DNA of 64,000 nucleotides from Nannocystis punicea (GTDB lineage Bacteria; Myxococcota_A; Polyangia; Nannocystales; Nannocystaceae). Location of the stretch: the NCBI RefSeq assembly GCF_026965555.1, contig NZ_CP114040.1, forward strand, positions 9,026,001-9,090,000. Direction: 5' to 3'. Below are positions 34,836-43,463 of the stretch, piece after piece. The notes below the pieces were generated by a model. It was not told the DNA's origin. It saw only the letters and a program-made list of their open reading frames with translations, and did not search any database. The translations under genes were made by a program, and so were the position numbers. Each line of letters starts with the position of its first letter. Position 1 is the stretch's first letter.

Positions 34836-36380
34836 TTACGCGGCCTCCGGGTACTGCACGGTCCCACGCAGTCGGTGGAGCCCGTGGTTGTGGAAGAAGT
34901 CGCTTGTCCAACCTTCGACGTCGTTGGCTCGCAGGTGTCGGCCTTTGCGCCGCACCATGAAGTGCGTGAGCCGGCGCCATACGTACGTGTCGATCTGGTT
35001 GAACTTCGCCGCGGCGTTCCCGGTGCGGAAGTAGTTGCCCCAGCCGCGCAGCACCGGGTTGATGTCGCGGACGATCACCCGCACATCCTTGACCCCGTTG
35101 CGGCTGCTGCCGGTCAGCTCCTTCACGCGCTGCCGCACCCGCGTCATGCTGCGCTGTGAGGGCCAGCGCTGGAGGAAGTACACCCTTCGGCCTTCCTTCT
35201 CCCAGATCGGCCCGGACATGCGCTTGCGCAGGTGGCAGCCGAGGAAGTCGAAGCCTTGCCGTCCCCGGCTCAGCTCGACCCGCCTCGTCTTCTCGGGATG
35301 CAGATCCAACTTGAGCCGTCGCAGGATCTCGCGGACCCTGGCCTCGGCCGCCTCGCACGCCTTCGCGGTCCTGCAGAGGATCACGAAGTCATCGCAGTAG
35401 CGCACGAGCTCGCCCAGGTGGGCGTGTCGTCGCTGCCACAGCTTGTCGAGGACTGCGAGGTAGATGTTGGACAGCAGCGGTGAGATCACGCCGCCCTGGG
35501 GTGTCCCCGAGAGCATCGCCGTCACCTCGCCATCTTCCATCACACCGGCTTCGAGCCACTGCCGTACCAGCTTGAGGACCCGTCTGTCCGAGATCCGCAT
35601 CTCGACGAGCTTCATCAGCCGCTCGTGATCGATGCTGCCGAAGTAGTCGCGGATGTCGGCATCGAGCACGTGGTTTCCACCTCGTGCTCCCAGCACCCGC
35701 AGTCGCTCGAGCGCCTGCGTCGCGCTGCGCTTGGGCCGAAAGCCGTACGAGCACGGAAGAAAATCCGCCTCGAAGATCGGTTCCAGCACCAGCTTCGCCG
35801 CCATCTGCACCACTCGGTCCCGGACTGTCGGGATCCCCAGCGGCCGCTTCTTCCCGTCCGCCTTCGGGATGTACCGCCGCATGACCGCGCTCGGTCGGTA
35901 CGTCCCCGCCTCGAGCTCTGCACCGATCTCTTCGAGAAAGCGATCGACGCCGAGCTCTTCCACCTCGGACAGCGTCTGGGCATCGACCCCCGCTGCCCCC
36001 CTGTTCTTCTTCACCCGCCTCCATGCTTCCCTCAGGACGTCACGCCTGGAGATGCGGTCGTACAGCGCATGGAAACGTCTTCCCGGATGCCGCTTGGCTG
36101 CGGCCCACAGTCGGCGTCGAAGTTCTCGCACTTTGTCACGCGGCCTACGCCGCATGGGGTTGTTGGGACCTGTCCTGCAGGCCATGCCCTCGCGCTTACC
36201 TTCTTCTCCGACACGACCACCCCAGGGGCCCTTCCCTCCGGCGGCGTTGTTCTGCGCCACCATCATCGGTACTACGACCCCCTCGGACTCCCGCTGCACA
36301 GCGCTCGACTTCGCCTTCGGCTTATACGAGTCGCTTCGCCCCGACATGGGCCGTGCAGACGGGCCTCTCCTGTTCCGCAT
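34836..36380 (-). CDS. ltrA: Group II intron reverse transcriptase/maturase
   Basis: 514 residues from ATG 36380, preceded by AAGGAG; an ATG at 36347 is possible, and the frame is open further upstream within intron RNA. RT blocks are visible in order: 'RRYIPKADGKKRPLGIPTVRD', 'EADFLPCSYGFRPKRSATQAL', 'DADIRDYFGSIDHERLM', 'GTPQGGVISPLLSNIYL' and the active site 'YCDDFVIL'. The maturase X/GIIM domain follows ('NPVLRGWGNYFRTGNAAAKF'). The protein ends soon after, with no HNH endonuclease, as in several bacterial intron classes. It splices its intron and reverse-transcribes it during retrohoming. All motifs look intact, so the intron may be mobile. Confidence 0.95.
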   Translation of the reverse strand: MRNRRGPSARPMSGRSDSYKPKAKSSAVQRESEGVVVPMMVAQNNAAGGKGPWGGRVGEEGKREGMACRTGPNNPMRRRPRDKVRELRRRLWAAAKRHPGRRFHALYDRISRRDVLREAWRRVKKNRGAAGVDAQTLSEVEELGVDRFLEEIGAELEAGTYRPSAVMRRYIPKADGKKRPLGIPTVRDRVVQMAAKLVLEPIFEADFLPCSYGFRPKRSATQALERLRVLGARGGNHVLDADIRDYFGSIDHERLMKLVEMRISDRRVLKLVRQWLEAGVMEDGEVTAMLSGTPQGGVISPLLSNIYLAVLDKLWQRRHAHLGELVRYCDDFVILCRTAKACEAAEARVREILRRLKLDLHPEKTRRVELSRGRQGFDFLGCHLRKRMSGPIWEKEGRRVYFLQRWPSQRSMTRVRQRVKELTGSSRNGVKDVRVIVRDINPVLRGWGNYFRTGNAAAKFNQIDTYVWRRLTHFMVRRKGRHLRANDVEGWTSDFFHNHGLHRLRGTVQYPEAA

Positions 36381-36760
36381 CGCTCCTTGAACGCGTGCTG
36401 CGCCCCCTACCCCGGGAGGACCCGCCGCGCTTTCTACTCCGGATGTCTGCGCGGTGGACGTGGCCTTCGCCGTGGCATGAGCGGCTCGGCTCCCCCATTG
36501 TTTCTCTGTCGAGGCTGCAGGCTTCACTTCATGTTGCGGCCCGCGTTCTTGCTCCCTCCGTAGAGGCACTTGACGCCCCGCTCGGGCCACGACGATCTCT
36601 CGCCGTACCTGGGGCCTGCTACCGGGCGCTCCGGCGCCTACCCGGACGGGACTCTCACCCGCTGGAACGGTGCAGCATGACGCGGCCGAGCCGCCCCCTT
36701 CGGGGTCCTTCTCGTCCGCGTCTTCAGGACGCACCATGAACCGAGTCTAGCGACGAGCGA

Positions 36761-36780
36761 GCGTCCCCGTCACCGGACGC
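36761..36780. terminator. Hairpin GCGTCC...GGACGC after the YCII gene
   Basis: A perfect 6-bp stem with an 8-nt loop lies 52 nt downstream of the stop of the YCII-domain gene (minus strand) and 26 nt from the group II intron 5' end. It could be the terminator of that gene and a recognition feature for intron insertion. There is no T tract. Confidence 0.4.
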
Positions 36781-36831
36781 CGAGCGGACGCAGGCCGCGA
36801 GACGTCGCCGCCGCTGCCAGGACGACTCATC

Positions 36832-37560
36832 TCAATCGCTCGAGTCGACGAGGCGGACGTCGAGCTCGAGGGTCCCACCGAGGATCTCGGCGTATCGCCG
36901 GCTCAGCTCGAGCGCCTCCTGCATCCCCGACAGCTCCAGCACCGCGAAGCCGCCGATCAGCTCCTTCGACTCCGCGAACGGCCCGTCGAGCGTCCGCAGA
37001 TCGTTGTTGTTGAATACCATGCGCTTGGCCTCGGCGCTCGGCCGCAGCAGGTGCGATCGGACGAGCACGCCGGCCTTCGTCATCTCGGTCTTGAGGCGGG
37101 TGAGGTCGGCCTTCTGCTTCGGGCTGCGCCCGCCGGCCTCGGTCGCCTGGTCGGCCTTCTCGATCAGCAGGATCTGCAACGGCGGATCCTCGGGCGGCGG
37201 CATCATGCCGATGTCCCACGGCTCGTTGACCTTGCCGAGCTCGAGCTCGCCGTCGCCGAGGATCTTGCCGTAGCGCTCGGCCCAGCCGATCGCCTCCTCG
37301 CGCGTGCGCACCTTCAGCAAGAGCATCGCCGCCGGGAGCTCGTGCTCGCCGCGGTAGGGGCCGTGCTTCACGGTGCAGCGGCCGTCGCGGAAGACGAGGC
37401 GCGTGCGCGTCTTGCTGGCGCCCAGGCCCGCGCCGTCGACGAGGCGCCCCGCCTGCGCGTGCTCGCCGATGAACTCGCCCATCTTGTGGACGAGCTCCAT
37501 CGGCGGCAGCTGGCCCGCCTCGGTCTGCGGATCGTTCTTGTGCATGATCAAAAAGCGCAT
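36832..37560 (-). CDS. Tandem YCII-domain protein
   Basis: 242 residues with two similar halves. The first starts 'MRFLIMHKNDPQTEAGQLPP' and has 'VKHGPYRGEHELPAAMLLLK' (~63-85). The second starts 'PLQILLIEKADQA' and has 'LDGPFAESKELIGGFAVLEL' (~185-210). The 'DGPF/HGPY' motif is typical of the YCII/DGPF family (PF03795), often linked to ECF sigma factors in other bacteria. The catalytic role is unclear. Duplication within one chain would mimic the usual homodimer. ATG 37560 gives the canonical N-terminus. Confidence 0.88.
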   Translation of the reverse strand: MRFLIMHKNDPQTEAGQLPPMELVHKMGEFIGEHAQAGRLVDGAGLGASKTRTRLVFRDGRCTVKHGPYRGEHELPAAMLLLKVRTREEAIGWAERYGKILGDGELELGKVNEPWDIGMMPPPEDPPLQILLIEKADQATEAGGRSPKQKADLTRLKTEMTKAGVLVRSHLLRPSAEAKRMVFNNNDLRTLDGPFAESKELIGGFAVLELSGMQEALELSRRYAEILGGTLELDVRLVDSSD

Positions 37561-37790
37561 GGTCGACTCCTACGTGAGCTGCGAGGTGTTCGTGGTCCGT
37601 CCGGGCCGGCACCCGCCGGGCCCCTCACCCCCACGACGAACGACACTCGCGCGGCTCGACACGACCCGTCGATTTTTTCGCAACTACTCGAAATTACTTC
37701 AAAATAGATCCACGTCGCGGGCGTGACGAGCCCGCGCGACGCGCGCTCGTCACGCGACGGCCTCGACCTCGCAGGCCGAGCCGCCCTTGT

Positions 37791-40700
37791 TCAGTGGCAC
37801 TGGAAGAACGCGGTGTCCTCGAACACGAACAGGACCCCGGCGTCGCCGAGGTTCATGCGGAGGAACGCCTCGTCGAGCTGCAGGACGAACCTGCCGGCGG
37901 GCTCGGGCGACTGCAGCCAGAGGGGCTCGCCGAGCGCGCGGGCGTGCAGCGCGTACACTGCCTTCCTCAGCTCGCCGAGGTCCTGCGCCTCCTCGTCCTC
38001 CTCGTCGTCCAGGCGCTCGATCAGATCGTCGTCGAAGGTCGCCGCGGGGACCTTCACCGGGACCACCTCGAACCCCTGCGCCTCCGCGACCGGCCGCGCG
38101 GGCGGCTGGGCCAGCGGCCGCCGCTGCAGGTCCTTCTCGGTGAGGCGGACGATTGCGACGTGGTCGGTGCCCGGCGCCCACGCCTGGTGGTGCACCGCGT
38201 CGCTGACGAACAGCGCCACCGCCCGGGTGCGCGGGAAGATCGGCTTCAGCCCCGGTAGCGCCTCGAGATCGATCGTGAGCAGGTGCTGCATCGGCTCGCC
38301 CTTCGCGGCGAAGATCGGCCACGTCGTCTCGTCGACCCCGCGAGGCACGCCATGGCGCTGGTTGTAGGTGCCGTCGGTCTGCTCGGTGGCGCGTAGCGCC
38401 GCGAGGCTCGTCATCTTGCCGCGCCACCGTTTCTCCGCGATCACCTCGAGGAGCTCGTCCACGTCGTCCTTCTTCGTCGACACCGCGCCACGACCGCGGC
38501 TCAGCGCGTCGTAGCGATCCTCGTCGACGAATTGCGACCACAGCTCCTGATTGCGCTTGCCGGGCAGCGAGAACGCGAGGACGAGCATCGCCTCGCGCTC
38601 CGCGACCTCCGTGCGCGCGATGAACGGATCGATGTAATTGCGGCAATCGTCGAGGTCGAGCTTGTGCTCGCAGGCCACCAGGCTGCGCACGGCCTGCTCG
38701 TGCAGCACCGGCGTCGACGCGACGAGCGGCAGAGCGCGCACGAAGGCCGGTAACTTGGCCGGCGCTGCGCCGTCCAGCGCGCGTGCGAGCACCGCCTCTC
38801 GCCGCGCCGCCGGCAGCCTGTCGATCGCCGCCTGCAGCGCCGGCCGCACCTCGTGCTGGAAGAACACGTCGGCGTGCCCGTATCCGCCGAGGATCGGGTC
38901 GCGCCATTGATCGCCCCAGCCGTGGAATCGGAGGACCACATCGAACTTCTCGGGCCACTCCGTCGCGCGCGCCAGCGCGTACACCAGCGCCATGCGGATC
39001 TCCAGCTCCGCCGCGGTCTCCTTCGGCGACAACGTCGCCCACGCCGCGTACAACGGCCCCAGCGCCGCCTCGCCGACGAGCGCGACGCCGTAGGGCAGGA
39101 GCAGCGCGTCGGGCTTCTTCTTGGCGCGCAGCGCGGTCACCATCGCCTGGAGCACCTCCTCGTCGAACAGCCCGGCGATCAGCGCCGAATCGCCGGTGCC
39201 CTGAATGCGCTCGAGCAGCGCCCGCTTGGCGAGGTCCCGCGGCAATTGGCGCAAAAGCTCGATGTAGTGCCGGGTCCTGCGCAGCCCCTGGCCCTCGGGC
39301 GTGCCCCACGTCGCGGGGTCCCGCGAAAGCCGGCCGTAGCCGTCGAGGGACCACCCCTTGCGCTTCAGCACCTGCGCGACGAGCGGCTCGGGCAGCGGCC
39401 TGCCGTGGCGCCCGGCTGCCACCAGCGCCGGCAGCGTGCAGCGCTCGGGCAGCGTGTCGTCGTCATCCTCGGCGGCGCCCGTCGCCCACGCGAGCAGCTC
39501 GTCGACCGTGGCGAATCGCAGCAGCTCGTCGGCGCTGTCGGCGTACCGGCCCATCAGCGCCCGTCGCTGCGCGGGCGAGGCGATGTCCAGCGCCGGCACG
39601 AGGTCGCAGAATTGCCCGGGACCGCCGCTCCCCTCCGGCGGACACAGGGCGAACCACAGCAGCGATCGCGTCCACGCGTCGCGGTCGGCGAACAGCTCCA
39701 CGTAGCGGAACAGCTCGGGCCCGAACCGTCCGTCGCGCAGCGGCAGATGGACGTCGTCGCGCCACTCCCCGTCGACGGCCATCTCCACGTCACGGCCGGT
39801 CCCACCGTCGACCCCGAAGCCGCGGTGAAAGAACTCGAACGCGAGCCGCGCCGCCATGTTGCACGAGAACTCGGCGGTGCGGACGCCGTAGCGACGCAGC
39901 ACCGCCTGGACGCCGTCTCTCTGCCACGCAGGGAGCGCCGCGAACGCGGGCTCGCCCGTCAGCGCCGCGAGGCCCTCGGCGCCCAGCCGCACCAGGATGC
40001 CGTCGAGGTGCTTCGGCCAGCCCGGGAACGCAGTCACGATCGCGCTCGTGCCCCCCTCGTCGTCCCCCACTTGCTCCTTCAGCGGGCGGTCGGCGAGCCC
40101 GCGATAGTCCTCGTCGGCGAGCTCGCGATAGCCCGCCGGCAGCTCGGGCTCGTCGACGAAGGAGAACAGGTGAAGCACGTCGCGCGCGGCGAACTTCAAA
40201 TGTCCGGCCTCGACTCCCTCGGCCAGCGTGGCGAGCAGCGATTGCTGGATCGCCGGCGCGAGCGTCTCGTACGCGAGCCAGCGGTTGGCCCACAGCTCCC
40301 AGAGCAGCGCATACGCCACCGGACGCGCGTCGGCGTCGTCCGCGAGCAACGGCTCGATCGCCTCCTCGAGCAGGCGCTGCTGCGCATACTCGGATTCTTC
40401 CCCGGCCAGACGCGCCGCGAGGCGCTTGCGATCGATCGCCGTCAATCGCGCGTCAGGCGAGACGAACGAAATCATGCCACCGACGTTCGCAGCCTTCTTC
40501 GTCGCCTTCGCGGCCTCGACCTTCTTGACGTTCGCAGCCTTCTTCGTCGCCTTCGCGGCCTCGACCGTCTTGACGTTCGCAGCCTTCTTCGTCGCCTTCG
40601 TGGCCTCGACCGTCTTGACGCTCGTCGCCTTCGCTGCCTCGACCTTCGCCGCCTTCTTCGTCGTCTTCGAGGCCTCCTGCGTCCTGGCCAGCTTCGTGGT

Positions 40701-41051
40701 ACCCGCCTTCGCCGCCTTCTTCGTCGCTTGCGCAGCCTCGACCTTCGCCGACTTCGCGGCACTCACCGGCTTCGCCGTACCGACCTTCGCCGGCTTCTTC
40801 GCCGCCTTCGCCGCCCCGACCTTCGCCGCCTTCGCGGCCGCGCGCGCGGCCGTCTCGACGTACCCCTTCCTCACCTTCTCGGCGATGAGCGCCTCGGCGG
40901 CCTTCCTGGCCGCGGCACCGGAGCCGTGCGACTTCACCTGCGTCTGCCCGGTCGTCCCGACGCGCCCGAATCGCACGGTCGTCGCGTCGCCCGCGACGGC
41001 GATCTCCCAGAACTTGTTGGACTCTCCATCCTGAAACAGGAACGATCGCAT
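37791..41051 (-). CDS. WGR-domain protein with histone-H1-like linker and DUF1963-like C-terminus
   Basis: 1086 residues from ATG 41051, with GGAGAGG upstream. Residues 1-70 form a WGR domain ('NKFWEIAVAGDATTVRFGRV'), a fold that in PARPs binds DNA or protein. Residues ~75-200 are almost entirely Lys, Ala, Thr and Val in 'AAKATKKAANVKKVE' units, like histone H1 tails and likely to bind nucleic acid. A long helical region (200-840) of unknown fold follows. The C-terminal ~230 residues contain 'PMQHLLTIDLEALPG' and 'VALFVSD', as in DUF1963/YwqG-like proteins. No signal peptide is present. It is probably a large DNA-associated cytoplasmic protein; there is no catalytic PARP motif. Confidence 0.88.
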   Translation of the reverse strand: MRSFLFQDGESNKFWEIAVAGDATTVRFGRVGTTGQTQVKSHGSGAAARKAAEALIAEKVRKGYVETAARAAAKAAKVGAAKAAKKPAKVGTAKPVSAAKSAKVEAAQATKKAAKAGTTKLARTQEASKTTKKAAKVEAAKATSVKTVEATKATKKAANVKTVEAAKATKKAANVKKVEAAKATKKAANVGGMISFVSPDARLTAIDRKRLAARLAGEESEYAQQRLLEEAIEPLLADDADARPVAYALLWELWANRWLAYETLAPAIQQSLLATLAEGVEAGHLKFAARDVLHLFSFVDEPELPAGYRELADEDYRGLADRPLKEQVGDDEGGTSAIVTAFPGWPKHLDGILVRLGAEGLAALTGEPAFAALPAWQRDGVQAVLRRYGVRTAEFSCNMAARLAFEFFHRGFGVDGGTGRDVEMAVDGEWRDDVHLPLRDGRFGPELFRYVELFADRDAWTRSLLWFALCPPEGSGGPGQFCDLVPALDIASPAQRRALMGRYADSADELLRFATVDELLAWATGAAEDDDDTLPERCTLPALVAAGRHGRPLPEPLVAQVLKRKGWSLDGYGRLSRDPATWGTPEGQGLRRTRHYIELLRQLPRDLAKRALLERIQGTGDSALIAGLFDEEVLQAMVTALRAKKKPDALLLPYGVALVGEAALGPLYAAWATLSPKETAAELEIRMALVYALARATEWPEKFDVVLRFHGWGDQWRDPILGGYGHADVFFQHEVRPALQAAIDRLPAARREAVLARALDGAAPAKLPAFVRALPLVASTPVLHEQAVRSLVACEHKLDLDDCRNYIDPFIARTEVAEREAMLVLAFSLPGKRNQELWSQFVDEDRYDALSRGRGAVSTKKDDVDELLEVIAEKRWRGKMTSLAALRATEQTDGTYNQRHGVPRGVDETTWPIFAAKGEPMQHLLTIDLEALPGLKPIFPRTRAVALFVSDAVHHQAWAPGTDHVAIVRLTEKDLQRRPLAQPPARPVAEAQGFEVVPVKVPAATFDDDLIERLDDEEDEEAQDLGELRKAVYALHARALGEPLWLQSPEPAGRFVLQLDEAFLRMNLGDAGVLFVFEDTAFFQCH
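40486..40620 (-). repeat. Three 45-bp tandem repeats in the Lys/Ala linker
   Basis: Units of 45 bp (15 codons, Lys-x-Val-Glu-Ala-Ala-Lys-Ala-Thr-Lys-Lys-Ala-Ala-Asn-Val) follow each other with few changes, the last being the most diverged. They lengthen the basic linker without a frameshift. Confidence 0.8.
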
Positions 41052-41267
41052 CGACCTCTCCTCGGCCCTCAAGCAACAGAGGCTCTGTTCGAGCGCACTT
41101 CCCACTTCGCTACCCGTTTCGAGATCCCCTGTCAATCACCGGCAGTTCCCGGCCGCAGGCTCCGGCGGGAGCACGGAGCCCCACGAGGCCCCTCGCCGCG
41201 ACCGATCGAGGACGACTCGGCCCGACTCGGCGTGAATGCGACCGGGGGAGGTGCGACGCGGCGCCGA

Positions 41268-41621
41268 ATGTCCGCAGTCGACAAGCCAGGCGAGGTCGAC
41301 GTCAAGGCCGGACCGGTGGCCGTCGAGGTCAAGCCCGGCGAGGTCAAGGTCAGCGGCACCGAGGTCGGCGACGTCAAGGTGACGGCCGCGGGCGCGCAGG
41401 GCCTCACCTATTTCCTGCTGATTTCCTCTGAGCGCGGGGACGCTGCGAGTGCGGACGGCCATGTCTTCCGCCGGCCCGCCGGCAGAGCGATCGCCGGTTC
41501 CAGCCACCGATTCTCGGCGCGTACCTCGGCGATCGATTCCGCCGCATTGCTCGGCGAAGTCGGCGGTGACTCGACGCGACACGGCGAATGCGACGAGCAC
41601 TCGGATGTCGGCTACCCTTGA
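41268..41621 (+). CDS. Hypothetical protein with Val/Lys strand repeats
   Basis: 117 residues from ATG 41268. The first 45 residues alternate Val and charged residues in a beta-strand style ('DKPGEVDVKAGPVAVEVKPG', 'EVKVSGTEVGDVKV'), with a repeated Pro-Gly-Glu-Val unit. The second half is polar and less distinctive. A GGGGGAGG stretch lies upstream but is 17 bases away, too far for a standard ribosome binding site. No family is recognised; it may be a fragment or a small beta protein. Confidence 0.35.
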   Translation: MSAVDKPGEVDVKAGPVAVEVKPGEVKVSGTEVGDVKVTAAGAQGLTYFLLISSERGDAASADGHVFRRPAGRAIAGSSHRFSARTSAIDSAALLGEVGGDSTRHGECDEHSDVGYP

Positions 41622-42097
41622 GCATTCGTATCATCATTATCAATATGCGGACGCGAGACCGCGGGGTTCGAGCCTGGTGCGCCCACCCGTAGCGCTCATG
41701 CTCGACGGCGCTGCGCTTCTGGCTGGCGCCGAGGTCGACTGTCCCGCGAGATTTTTTAAAAGCCATCGATTCGATGATCCGCCCCGAGTGCCGGCCACGC
41801 GCCGTGGCGCGACGACGGCGAGCAAGCGATGCTGGCGGCCGGCATCGCCCGGAACACGCAGGCGTCGCCGCTCGCGCCGGAGCTGCGTCATCGGCTGGTG
41901 CCGACAATGGCGCCGTCGCGGTGGGACCGCGCCTCGAAGCCCGATGGACCCGAGAGCCGCGGCCGCGAACTCCCGGCCCTTCTGGACGCAGACCGGCCAG
42001 CGCTCGGCCGCGTCTCGCCGCCGACGTCTTCCGCGCCGTCACGCTCGTCGCACAGGACCATCGATCGTCGTGGCGCCGCGCCCCGCAGGGCGATCGC
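41622..42097. other. Intergenic region without convincing gene
   Basis: Several ORFs overlap here, but none shows consistent codon use, a ribosome binding site or a recognisable motif. Short AT-rich spots occur near 41622-41645 and 41751-41765. Confidence 0.5.
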
Positions 42098-42310
42098 TCA
42101 CGCCTTCGCCCGCGGATTCGCGGGAGAGCCCAGGAGCTCCCACGCCGGGACACTCGCCACCGAGCGGGCCATCGGGCTCTTGAGCAGCTCGCCGAGCTCT
42201 CGCAGCGAAAGCGAGGGGAGCTGCTCCTTCAATTGCTCGAGAACGACGCGCGTCTCGAGCTCTACGAGTGCGTCCTGGAACTGCCGTCGAATCCGCTCCG
42301 CTGGGGTCAC
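42098..42310 (-). CDS. Small helical hypothetical protein
   Basis: 70 residues from GTG 42310. The sequence is amphipathic helix throughout ('AERIRRQFQDALVELETRVV', 'LSLRELGELLKSPMARSVAS') with a neat third-position GC pattern and a short Pro/Lys-rich tail. There is no signal peptide. It resembles small DNA-binding or adaptor proteins in size only; no family is recognised. The rest of the space up to 42728 holds no supported gene. Confidence 0.4.
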   Translation of the reverse strand: MTPAERIRRQFQDALVELETRVVLEQLKEQLPSLSLRELGELLKSPMARSVASVPAWELLGSPANPRAKA

Positions 42311-42728
42311 GGCCGGGACTGTACAACGTTTCTCGTCGCTGCGCCTCCTGCGGGGATACCGCCGCACTCGGCGGCGCCACCGCGACCGATCTGCGAGCGC
42401 AGGCCGCCCGGACGACGCAATGGACGCCGCTCGGCAACTCGCGCTCCGCGGCATCGTGCACAGAAAAAACTACTCCTCGCACAGGACATTCGTCAGAGGC
42501 TCGAATCACCTGAGTACCTGCAACGCCCGACTCGAGCGCATCCTCCGCCCGGGTCGCCTTCTCGGACGTCTCCGAGTGCGGCTCTCGTGCGTGCGCGGAG
42601 CTCGTCTCCGTGGCCGCGCTGCGGATGAGCACGCCCCTCTCTGACCCCGCGGGCCGATCGAGCCCATGCCATCGACCGCGGAACCTCGAGACACGCCGTT
42701 GCGTCGGGGCAGGCGATCGTGACGCGGC

Positions 42729-43448
42729 TCAGGGCTCGCTGCCGGAGACGACCGGCACGTCGCCTCCATCCTCGACCTGCGGTCGCGGGGCGCTGCTCTC
42801 GCTGAGCCAGATCGCCGCGATCCGCCGCAGCTCGCTGGTGTGCGCCACCCCGAGCTTCTGCTTGATGCCGGCCTGGTGGCGCTCGACCGTCTTCGTGCTG
42901 ATGCGCAGCGCCTCGCTGATCGCCCCGGCCTTCATCCCGCGACCGATCAGCTCGAAGACCTCGAGCTCGCGGTCGCTGAGGTTGGCGTAGCGCGACTCCC
43001 GGCGCTCGCCGCCGTACGCCGATCGCAGCAGCATCGTCGCCGCGCCCTCGCTGAGGGCCAGCTCGCCGCGCAGCGCCTTGCGGATCTCCGCCACCATCGC
43101 CCTCGGCTTGAGCGCCTTGGTGATGTAGCCGACCGCGCCGGCGCGGACGGCCCGCTCGGCGTAGAGGTGCTCGTCGTGCATCGACACCACCAGGCAGCGG
43201 AGCGTCGGGTGGAGCACCCGCAGCCGCCGCACGAGGTCGATGCCGCCGCTGGTGGGCAGCGACACGTCGACCAGCGCGAGGTCGGGGAGGTCACCCGCCT
43301 GCAGCGACGCGAGGGCGCCCGGGGCGTCCTCGGCCTCGCCGCAGACCGCGAGGCCGCTCTCGGCCTCGAGCAGCTGCCGGAGGCCGTGGCGGAACACCGG
43401 GTGATCGTCGATGAGAAAGATCCGCTGGGTCGTGTGATTCGTCGTCAT
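42729..43448 (-). CDS. NarL/LuxR-type response regulator
   Basis: 239 residues. The receiver domain has the acidic pair 'FLIDDHPVFRHGL', phospho-acceptor Asp61 in 'LALVDVSLP' and Lys in 'YITKALKPRAMVAE'. The C-terminal LuxR helix-turn-helix reads 'NLSDRELEVFELIGRGMKAG' and 'STKTVERHQAGIKQKLGV'. It is transcribed 15 nt after the sensor kinase gene at 43464 and is surely its partner. Divergence from the ammonium-transporter operon, 292 bp away from the kinase start, suggests that it regulates nitrogen genes; this is an inference from position. Confidence 0.95.
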   Translation of the reverse strand: MTTNHTTQRIFLIDDHPVFRHGLRQLLEAESGLAVCGEAEDAPGALASLQAGDLPDLALVDVSLPTSGGIDLVRRLRVLHPTLRCLVVSMHDEHLYAERAVRAGAVGYITKALKPRAMVAEIRKALRGELALSEGAATMLLRSAYGGERRESRYANLSDRELEVFELIGRGMKAGAISEALRISTKTVERHQAGIKQKLGVAHTSELRRIAAIWLSESSAPRPQVEDGGDVPVVSGSEP

Positions 43449-43463
43449 CGCTGCTGTCTCGTG

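Larger units (their letters stand above)
34733..36734 (-). mobile_element. Group II intron (~2.0 kb) with reverse transcriptase
   Basis: On the minus strand the 5' end begins GTGCG (36734-36730), the group II consensus. The 3' end carries a recognisable domain V and a small hairpin TCCGC-TACAT-GCGGA (34739-34753) in the domain VI position. The exact 3' boundary (about 34733) is uncertain by several bases. The intron encodes an RT/maturase and sits between the YCII-domain gene and the caspase/FGE gene. A GCGTCC/GGACGC hairpin lies 26 bp from the 5' boundary. Confidence 0.85.

Noticed and set aside
40486..40620. 45-bp tandem repeats as a possible intergenic satellite
   Set aside because: They lie in frame inside the WGR-domain gene and encode its Lys/Ala linker.
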